A DNA stretch of 12,140 nucleotides from Acidobacteriaceae bacterium (GTDB taxonomy: Bacteria; Acidobacteriota; Terriglobia; Terriglobales; Acidobacteriaceae): positions 2,689 through 14,828 of the forward strand of contig PLST01000218.1 of the NCBI GenBank assembly GCA_003164255.1. Direction: 5' to 3'. Positions within the stretch are counted from its first letter, which is position 1. The number at the start of each line of letters is the position of its first letter. The notes below the pieces were generated by a model. That model was not told the DNA's origin and made no database searches. It worked only from the letters and a program-made list of their open reading frames with translations. Both the position numbers and the translations under genes were made by a program. Below, one piece after another: positions 6,782-12,140 of this stretch.

Positions 6782-7798
6782 ATGGCTGTTCGAATGAAGG
6801 ATATTGCCGCAGAACTCGGCGTATCCCTGGTGACGGTCTCCAAGGTTCTCCGCAATAAGAAGGACGTGGGCGAGGCGACGCGCAAACGTGTTCTTCAGCG
6901 TGTGAGGGAACTGAACTACCAACCGAACATGCTGGCGCGCGGCCTTGCCTCGGGAAAGAGTTACGCGATTGGCCTGATCGTACCCGATCTGCTGCATACC
7001 TTCTTCGCGGAGCTCGCCAAAGGCGTGAGTGCCGGCCTGCGCAAGGAGTCTTATCAATTGATTCTTGCGTCGGCGGAAGAAGAGCCGGAGCTGGAGCGTC
7101 TTGAGATTGAGCACCTACTTGCACGCGGAGTAGATGCCCTGCTGATTGCGTCTTGCCAGAACAGCGCAGGCGGATTCGCATCGCTGATCAAGTCGAAGAT
7201 TCCCTACGTGCTTCTCGATCGCAATCTTGAGGAGCTCAATCCACATTTTGTGGGGACCGACGACGTTGCCGCGGGCCGCATTGCGACCGAGCATCTAATC
7301 CAACTGGACCGACGCAACATCGCACACATCGGCGGGGAGCTGATCAGCACTTCAGTGGGCCGCCTGAAAGGCTACAAGGACGCGCTCAAGGCAAACCGGA
7401 TTCCGTTCCGCAAGCAGCTTGTTTTTATTCGATCGAGACTTGAAGAAGCCGGCGTTCAGATTGGGAACAGCGCCATGAGCGAGTTGTTGAAGCTGAAGAA
7501 GCGCCCTGATGCCGTATTCTGCTACAACGATCTGACAGCAGTCGGGGCCATCCGCTGCCTGCTGGCAAACAAGTTGCGCGTTCCCGAGGATGTGGCCGTG
7601 ATTGGTTGCGGCAACCTGCTGCTGTCGTCGTATCTCGAGGTGCCACTCAGTTCGATCGACCAGTCGCCGCAGCAGCAGGGAGAAGAGGCGGCGAGCATGG
7701 CTCTGTCGCTGCTTGAAGGCAAATCAAAGGCTGCGGCGAAGTACGTGTTGCTCAAGCCCAAGCTGATCGCCCGGCAATCGACACTTGGACGCGCCTGA
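6782..7798 (+). CDS. LacI/GalR-family transcriptional regulator
   Basis: A 338-residue, full-length LacI-family protein. Residues 5-25 form the helix-turn-helix ('KDIAAELGVSLVTVSKVLRN'), with recognition-helix positions L16-V17 following VS. Residues 45-58 are the hinge ('NYQPNMLARGLASG') containing L55, the residue type that inserts at a central CpG. From about 60 a periplasmic-binding-protein-like effector domain begins ('YAIGLIVPDLLHTFFAELAKG') and continues through 'GVDALLIAS', 'FVGTDDVAAG', 'AHIGG', 'PDAVFCYNDLTAVGAI' to the 'PLSSIDQSPQQQGEEA' strand near the C-terminus. The family binds DNA as dimers and usually senses a sugar or related small molecule; the ligand here is unknown. GAGG lies 9 nt before the ATG. 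It is divergent from the receptor, and the intervening region carries operator-like sites, so local control of the receptor cluster plus autoregulation is the best inference. Confidence 0.95.
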   Translation: MAVRMKDIAAELGVSLVTVSKVLRNKKDVGEATRKRVLQRVRELNYQPNMLARGLASGKSYAIGLIVPDLLHTFFAELAKGVSAGLRKESYQLILASAEEEPELERLEIEHLLARGVDALLIASCQNSAGGFASLIKSKIPYVLLDRNLEELNPHFVGTDDVAAGRIATEHLIQLDRRNIAHIGGELISTSVGRLKGYKDALKANRIPFRKQLVFIRSRLEEAGVQIGNSAMSELLKLKKRPDAVFCYNDLTAVGAIRCLLANKLRVPEDVAVIGCGNLLLSSYLEVPLSSIDQSPQQQGEEAASMALSLLEGKSKAAAKYVLLKPKLIARQSTLGRA

Positions 7799-7890
7799 GA
7801 GGAACCTGTCGACGACCGTTTCCCGGCGCCGAGGCCGACGCATCATCCCGCTGAACCGAAGACCCGATAGAGCAGATTCGGAGACGATGT

Positions 7891-7978
7891 AGCCCATAAG
7901 GCTTTCCCTCGGGGGCTAAAGCCCCTCGGTCTTCATTGATGTTGAGCGGCGCAGCTGAAGCGGCGCCCTTTCAAAACG
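7891..7978. repeat. Tandem hairpins of REP/BIME type between convergent lacI and pgi; may also act as a terminator
   Basis: Hairpin 1: GGGGC (7912-7916) / GCCCC (7921-7925) with loop TAAA. Hairpin 2: GGCGCAGC (7948-7955) / GCGGCGCC (7960-7967) with loop TGAA and one A/G mismatch. A weaker stem AGCC/GGCT lies at 7891-7903. Both main stems end in GC before a purine-rich tetraloop and are followed by pyrimidine-rich tails (TCGGTCTTC and CTTTC). The shared 'GCTAAAGC / GCTGAAGC' design resembles dispersed intergenic palindromes I associate with acidobacterial genomes; dispersal cannot be tested within this window. Being between convergent genes, it could end both transcripts. Confidence 0.6.
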
Positions 7979-8021
7979 GTCTACAGCAAATGCGAAAATG
8001 TGCGAGCGCCGGTCGCATCCG

Positions 8022-9695
8022 TTACTGGTTTCTTCCCTTGAGCTTTCGGTAGCGTCGAATCAGGCTATTTGTGGAGCTGTCGTGGTTGAGCGCCGGCTCT
8101 TGCTTGCTTTCGAGTTCGGGAATAATCCGTTGCGCGAGCACCTTGCCCAGCTCAACGCCCCATTGATCAAACGAGTTGATCTGCCACACGACTCCCTGCG
8201 TGAAGACGGCGTGCTCGTAGAGGGCAACCAGCTTGCCCAGAATATTCGGAGTAAGTTCTTCGGCGAGGATGGTATTTGACGGGCGGTTGCCTTCAAAAAC
8301 GCGATGCGGCGCAAGCCAGTCGGGCGTGCCTTCCGCTTTCACCTGCTCCAGCGTCTTTCCAAAGGCGAGCGCCTCGCTTTGGGCGAAGACGTTTGCGAGC
8401 AGCATGTCGTGATGACGGCCGAGTGGGTTGAGCGATTTGGCAAAGCCGATAAAGTCACAGGGGATGAGCCTTGTTCCCTGATGGATGAGCTGGTAGAAGG
8501 AATGCTGGCCGTTGGTGCCTGGTTCACCCCAATAGATTGCGCCGGTGTTGTAGTTGACTTCTTTTCCGGCAAGGGTCACGTGCTTTCCGTTGCTCTCCAT
8601 GGTCAACTGCTGCAGGTAGGCCGGGAAGCGCTTCAAATACTGTTCATAGGGCAGCACGGCCACGGTTTGAGCACCGAAGAAGTCGGTGTACCACAAGCCC
8701 AGCATCCCCAGCAGCACAGGCAAATTGCGCTCGAAGGGCGCGGTTTTGAAGTGCCTGTCCATCTCGTGAAATCCGTGGAGCATTTCGCTGAAGTTCTCAG
8801 GCCCGATGGCCAGCATGGTTGCCAGACCGATCGCCGAATCCATCGAATAGCGGCCGCCGACCCAATCCCAAAATCCGAACATGTTGCGCGTGTCGATTCC
8901 GAACTTTGCCACCTCGGGGCCGTTGGTTGAAACGGCGACAAAATGTTTGGCCACGGATTTCTCGTTGCCGCCAAGGCCCTTTACCAGCCAGGCGCGCGCC
9001 GATTTCGCATTGGTGATGGTTTCAAGAGTGGTAAAGGTTTTTGACGAGATGATGAAAAGCGTTTCAGCCGGATCAAGGCCCAGGACGGCCTCGGCAAAGT
9101 CAGTGCCATCCACGTTGGATACGAAGCGAAAGGTCATGCGGCGATCGCTGTACGCTTTGAGCGCCTCGTACGCCATGACCGGCCCCAGGTCAGAACCGCC
9201 GATCCCGATATTGATCACGTTGCGAATGCGCTTGCCGGTGTGGCCCTTCCACTTTCCGCTTCTAACGCGATCGCAAAACGCGGCCATTCGGTCGAGTACG
9301 GCATGGACTTCAGGAACAACATTCTTGTCGTCGACAAGAATTCTGGCATTCCTGGGTGCGCGCAAGGCAACGTGCAAAACCGCTCGTCCTTCGGTCACGT
9401 TGATCTTGTCGCCGCGAAACATGGCGTCGATCCGCGAGGACAATTCGGATTCCCGCGCCAACTCCAGAAGCAGATCAACCGTCTTGCCGGTGATGCGATT
9501 CTTTGAGTAATCGAAGTACAGGCCCAAGGTCTCAACCGTAAACCGCTTCGCCCGCTTGGGGTCAGCCGCAAACAGATCGCGCAGATGCAAGCTGCTCACC
9601 TGCCGGGCATGGTCTTTGAGAGCTTTCCAGGCGTTCAATGCGGTCAGTGGTTTTGGAGCTTTTATCCTGGCGGCGGGGCTCACCGATTTGGGCAT
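8022..9695 (-). CDS. pgi: Glucose-6-phosphate isomerase
   Basis: Cytoplasmic enzyme interconverting glucose 6-phosphate and fructose 6-phosphate in glycolysis and gluconeogenesis. It has 557 residues from the preferred start, close to the 549 of the E. coli enzyme. Visible signatures are 'IGIGGSDLGP' (about 163-172), the phosphate-binding 'SSKTFTTLET' (about 217-226), the first family signature 'WVGGRYSMDSAIG' (about 278-290) and the second 'FDQWGVELGK' (about 509-518). Catalytic residues are all present: Glu in 'MESNGK' (about E367), His in 'GTNGQHSF' (about H398) and Lys in 'VELGK' (about K518). The frame opens at 9719, but the Shine-Dalgarno sequence fits the third downstream ATG at 9695-9693. 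It converges on lacI with the hairpin repeat between them and is divergent from the amino-acid permease. Nothing is truncated, and no link to the receptor cluster is evident. Confidence 0.97.
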   Translation of the reverse strand: MPKSVSPAARIKAPKPLTALNAWKALKDHARQVSSLHLRDLFAADPKRAKRFTVETLGLYFDYSKNRITGKTVDLLLELARESELSSRIDAMFRGDKINVTEGRAVLHVALRAPRNARILVDDKNVVPEVHAVLDRMAAFCDRVRSGKWKGHTGKRIRNVINIGIGGSDLGPVMAYEALKAYSDRRMTFRFVSNVDGTDFAEAVLGLDPAETLFIISSKTFTTLETITNAKSARAWLVKGLGGNEKSVAKHFVAVSTNGPEVAKFGIDTRNMFGFWDWVGGRYSMDSAIGLATMLAIGPENFSEMLHGFHEMDRHFKTAPFERNLPVLLGMLGLWYTDFFGAQTVAVLPYEQYLKRFPAYLQQLTMESNGKHVTLAGKEVNYNTGAIYWGEPGTNGQHSFYQLIHQGTRLIPCDFIGFAKSLNPLGRHHDMLLANVFAQSEALAFGKTLEQVKAEGTPDWLAPHRVFEGNRPSNTILAEELTPNILGKLVALYEHAVFTQGVVWQINSFDQWGVELGKVLAQRIIPELESKQEPALNHDSSTNSLIRRYRKLKGRNQ

Positions 9696-9992
9696 ATTCA
9701 TCATCCTCTCGTATTTCATCTTGCCTGAATTATGGTTCTCGAGGCAGGTATGACCCTCGATCGCGGTTCTGGGCGCGTCTCGCTGAACTGGCGGAAGATG
9801 ATCCTCTCTCAGCTGACAACCACAACTGCAACCAATATAGAAGACGCGCGCCGCTTCTGCACCGCCAGAGGCGGATGATGAATTTCTGTTTTTGCGCGGC
9901 GGAACGTTAGCCGGGCAGCGCGGCAGGTATCCGTCGTACTTTATGATCTTTGAAATGCATCTCTGTGCCTATCCCGCGTCAAAGGCAAATTC
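9696..9992. other. Divergent promoter region between pgi and the amino-acid permease
   Basis: 297 bp with no gene. A TATGAT at 9942-9947 is a reasonable plus-strand -10 for the permease, but no good -35 lies 16-18 bp upstream. On the minus strand TATATT near 9836 is a possible pgi -10, also without a clear -35. A small CCGCC/GGCGG hairpin sits at 9863-9875. No operator-like site comparable to those near lacI was found. Confidence 0.4.
9705..9710 (-). promoter_or_regulatory. pgi: Ribosome binding site deciding the pgi start
   Basis: GAGAGG on the minus strand is immediately followed by ATG-ATG-AAT-ATG. Spacing is 0 and 3 nt to the first two ATGs but 9 nt to the ATG at 9695-9693, which is therefore the likely start. 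The frame's earliest ATG at 9719 has no suitable site. Confidence 0.65.
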
Positions 9993-11426
9993 ATGACATC
10001 GTCAGCGCAAAACCCGCTCGATTCAAAAGGCCAGTTGCGCAAGACGATGGGCTTTTGGGACGTCCTGCTTTTCAATATCGCAACAGTCCTTGGGCCACGC
10101 TGGATCGCGGCCGCAGGCCACAACGGTCCCTCATCAATCAGCCTGTGGGTGCTTGCCGCAGTGTTCTTTTTTGTGCCGGGAGCACTGGTGATCAACGAGC
10201 TTTCTTCACGCTTTCCTGAAGAGGGAGGACTTTACGCCTGGTCGAGAGAGGCCTTCGGTCCCTTTCATGGTTTTGTCGCCGGCTGGACCTATTGGATCTA
10301 CACCTTCTTCTATTTTCCCGGCCTGCTGCTCGCCAGCGCCTCAATGGCCGCCTACATCCTGGGCGGGCGCGGCTCCGTCCTGGCGCAGGATAGAACCTTC
10401 CAACTCACGGTTTCACTGGGCATACTTCTTGTTGCCGTTGTCTTGAACATCATTGGTCTCAACATCGGCAAGTGGCTCCAGAATGCCGGCGGCGTGGGAA
10501 CCTATGTTCCCCTCGTTATGCTGGTTGCGGTGGCGGCAATAGTATGCTGGCGGCAAGGTTCCGCAACCCATTTCACGATCGCAAACATGATGCCTACGTG
10601 GAACTGGGACACGGTCAACTTCTGGTCGCAGATCGCCTTTGCCTTTACCGGCCTTGAACTGGTTTCTGCCATGAGTGAAGAGGTGCGCGACCCGCGACGC
10701 ACTTTGCCGCGAGCTGTGTTCGGAGCAGGTGCGCTCATCGCTTTGATGTACATAGTGGGGACCTTTGCCATTCTCTCCCTGGTGCCCGCGGCCGACCTCG
10801 ATCCTCAAAGCGGCGTGTTTCATGCCATTACAGTTGGATCGGTTGCACTCAAGGTAGGCTTCCTCGGCGTGCTCGCCGCGATTCTGGTGACCTTTGGCAA
10901 CGCCGGCGGTGTTGGCAGCACGGTAGCCGGCATTGCGCGCGTGCCTTTTGTGGTTGGAGTGGACCGTTATCTTCCCGCCGCCTTCGGCAAGATTCACCCC
11001 AAGTGGAAGACCCCGTGGGTTTCGATCCTGGTTCAGGCCGCGATCTCTGCTGCCATCCTGCTGGGAAGTCAGATCAATGAGACAACGCAAGGCGCGTATC
11101 AAAAGCTGATCGACGCAGGCATCATTCTCTACTTCATTCCATTTCTCTATATGTTTGCAGCGGTTATCAAACTGGCGTATCGCAAAGACCGAAATGAAAA
11201 CCCACATGCGGTCCTGGTGCCTGGTGGCATTTCCGGCGTCTGGATCTGCGGCGGCTTGGGCTTCGCCGTTGTTCTCGGCGGTATCTTGCTTTCGCTTGTG
11301 CCTCCAGGCGGAACGGCGAACAAGCCGGGGTTTGAAATGACACTGGTTGCGGGAACAGCAGGTTCGATCCTGATCGGCCTCATTCTTTACTGGCGGGGCG
11401 CTCGCGCCAAACGCTCCCTGTCATGA
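9993..11426 (+). CDS. APC-superfamily amino-acid permease
   Basis: A 477-residue inner-membrane transporter with about 12 hydrophobic segments. It belongs to the amino acid-polyamine-organocation superfamily (AA_permease_2 style), secondary transporters or exchangers of amino acids and related compounds. Family features are the N-terminal 'MGFWDVLLFNIATV' leading into TM1, the cytoplasmic loop 'PEEGGLYAWSREAFG' (75-89) that marks APC proteins, and a TM6-region 'IAFAFTGLELVSAMSEEVRDPRRTLPRAV' containing the conserved FxGxE-like element and the following charged loop. TM1 reads 'LGPRWIAAAGHNGPSS' (33-48) instead of the common GSGI-type ligand-binding turn, so substrate specificity may differ from standard permeases. 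The substrate is not assignable. AAGG 7 nt upstream supports the ATG. It is followed by the CDF gene, so the two may be co-transcribed. Confidence 0.9.
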   Translation: MTSSAQNPLDSKGQLRKTMGFWDVLLFNIATVLGPRWIAAAGHNGPSSISLWVLAAVFFFVPGALVINELSSRFPEEGGLYAWSREAFGPFHGFVAGWTYWIYTFFYFPGLLLASASMAAYILGGRGSVLAQDRTFQLTVSLGILLVAVVLNIIGLNIGKWLQNAGGVGTYVPLVMLVAVAAIVCWRQGSATHFTIANMMPTWNWDTVNFWSQIAFAFTGLELVSAMSEEVRDPRRTLPRAVFGAGALIALMYIVGTFAILSLVPAADLDPQSGVFHAITVGSVALKVGFLGVLAAILVTFGNAGGVGSTVAGIARVPFVVGVDRYLPAAFGKIHPKWKTPWVSILVQAAISAAILLGSQINETTQGAYQKLIDAGIILYFIPFLYMFAAVIKLAYRKDRNENPHAVLVPGGISGVWICGGLGFAVVLGGILLSLVPPGGTANKPGFEMTLVAGTAGSILIGLILYWRGARAKRSLS

Positions 11427-11450
11427 AGAGTTCATGTCAACGGAGTACAC

Positions 11451-11471
11451 TTGTGCTCAAAACAAGCACAG
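11451..11471 (+). other. Small hairpin in the permease-CDF gap
   Basis: TGTGCT (11452-11457) and AGCACA (11465-11470) form a 6-bp stem, with one more T-G pair, around the 7-base loop CAAAACA. No T run follows, so it is not a convincing terminator. It sits just before the CDF ribosome binding site and could modulate its translation or mark an mRNA processing point. Confidence 0.3.
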
Positions 11472-11487
11472 AGTTCATAGGCAAGAG

Positions 11488-12140
11488 ATGGCGAATTCTT
11501 CCGATCTGCGACACGAAGAAGAGATGAAGCAGGCGCAGTTTGCCATGCGCCTCTCACTTGTCTTCGGCGTCATCATGCTTTTGGGGAAGTCGGCCGCGTA
11601 CCTGATGACGCATTCGGTGGCCATCTTTTCCGATGCAGCCGAATCAGTAATTCACGTCATCGCGGTGGCCTTCGCAGCCTTCAGCCTTCGGCTTTCCGCG
11701 CGTCCTGCCTCCCGGCAATTCCTGTACGGTTACGAGCGAATCGCGTTCTTCTCAGCTGGCTTTGAGGGCGCACTCATCGTTGTGGCTGCAATCACGATTC
11801 TCGTTGAATCGATTCGCGAATGGATGATGGGCCTGCAACTGCAGCATGTCGGATGGGGCGTGGTGCTCATTCTTGCGGCCGGAATTTTGAATGCAGGGCT
11901 CGGCTACTATCTGATCCGCATTGGTAAGCGAACACACTCCCTTATCCTCGAAGCCGATGGCAAACATGTTCTGACGGACAGTTGGACCAGCATCGGTGTG
12001 GTGCTGGGGCTGGGACTGGTGCTGCTCACGCACTGGAAACCCCTTGACCCGCTGGTCGCCATTGCAGTGGCCATCAACATCCTATGGTCAGGCAGCCGTT
12101 TGCTTTGGCGATCCGCCGCGGGCCTGCTTGACTACTCCGA
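11488..12140 (+). CDS. Cation diffusion facilitator family metal transporter (3' end outside window)
   Basis: The frame from ATG 11488 runs 217 codons to the window end without a stop; the C-terminal part, including most of the cytoplasmic domain, is missing. CDF proteins export divalent metals such as Zn2+, Mn2+ or Fe2+ from the cytoplasm in exchange for protons. Visible are TM1 ('RLSLVFGVIMLLGKSAAYL'), TM2 with 'FSDAAESVIHVIAV', the loop 'QFLYGYERIAFFSAGFEG', and TM5 with the classical HxxxD ('GKHVLTDSW', H160 and D164). At the TM2 half of the transport site, where YiiP has Asp45 and Asp49, this protein has E52 and H56. The loop also lacks the usual His and Glu (F78 and A86 instead), so metal preference is uncertain. 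AGG lies 6 nt before this ATG. An in-frame ATG at 11434, 8 nt past the permease stop, is the alternative start and would add 18 polar residues. Confidence 0.88.
   Translation, partial: MANSSDLRHEEEMKQAQFAMRLSLVFGVIMLLGKSAAYLMTHSVAIFSDAAESVIHVIAVAFAAFSLRLSARPASRQFLYGYERIAFFSAGFEGALIVVAAITILVESIREWMMGLQLQHVGWGVVLILAAGILNAGLGYYLIRIGKRTHSLILEADGKHVLTDSWTSIGVVLGLGLVLLTHWKPLDPLVAIAVAINILWSGSRLLWRSAAGLLDYS

Noticed and set aside
8304..9510. Plus-strand frames of 208 and 209 codons over pgi
   Set aside because: They are antisense to pgi, whose complete signatures and catalytic residues leave no doubt about the coding strand.
1..12140. Search for a defence system, prophage, transposase or CRISPR array
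   Set aside because: No regularly spaced repeats, transposase, integrase or nuclease motifs were seen; all long supported frames are transport, regulatory or metabolic genes.

Overview
The window most likely comes from an acidobacterium (Acidobacteriota, Terriglobia-type). The main reasons are the roughly 1,180-residue TonB-dependent receptor with an N-terminal carboxypeptidase-regulatory-like domain (Oar-like architecture), the LacI regulator of the 'VSxVTVSKVLRN' type, the moderately high GC content and the loop-TAAA/loop-TGAA palindromes between genes. This assignment is inference from protein style; no rRNA or other phylogenetic marker is present.

Left part (1-5836, all on the minus strand). 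The transcription order is a large Oar-like outer-membrane receptor (5836-2303), then a secreted phosphatidylinositol-specific phospholipase C1-like enzyme (2124-1000), then an exported YncE-like beta-propeller protein whose 3' end lies beyond base 1 (923 to below 1). Two hairpins separate the receptor from the phospholipase. A gap of only 76 bp separates the phospholipase from the propeller gene. All three products carry Sec-type signal peptides, so this is a cell-surface or periplasmic set, plausibly for binding and breaking down a phosphorylated substrate.

Middle (5837-6781). About 0.95 kb without a convincing gene lies between the divergent receptor and LacI-family regulator (6782-7798). 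It holds a 16-bp near-palindrome of LacI-operator type (ACGTTAGCGCTTACGT) plus three further AAGCGCY-type sites. One minus-strand promoter candidate has a perfect TTGACA box and sits immediately upstream of the palindrome. The simplest reading is that the LacI protein controls itself and the receptor cluster.

Right part. lacI converges on pgi (glucose-6-phosphate isomerase, 9695-8022, minus). Between their 3' ends is a pair of tandem hairpins resembling a REP/BIME-type intergenic repeat. Divergent from pgi is an APC-superfamily amino-acid permease (9993-11426, plus), followed closely by a cation diffusion facilitator (11488 to beyond 12140, plus) that is cut by the window end. Pgi, the permease and the CDF transporter look like ordinary chromosomal genes with no clear functional link to the receptor cluster.

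I see no CRISPR array, rRNA, tRNA, insertion sequence or phage gene. The most interesting parts are the receptor/PI-PLC/propeller association with its long LacI-operator-bearing control region, and the tandem hairpin repeat after lacI.
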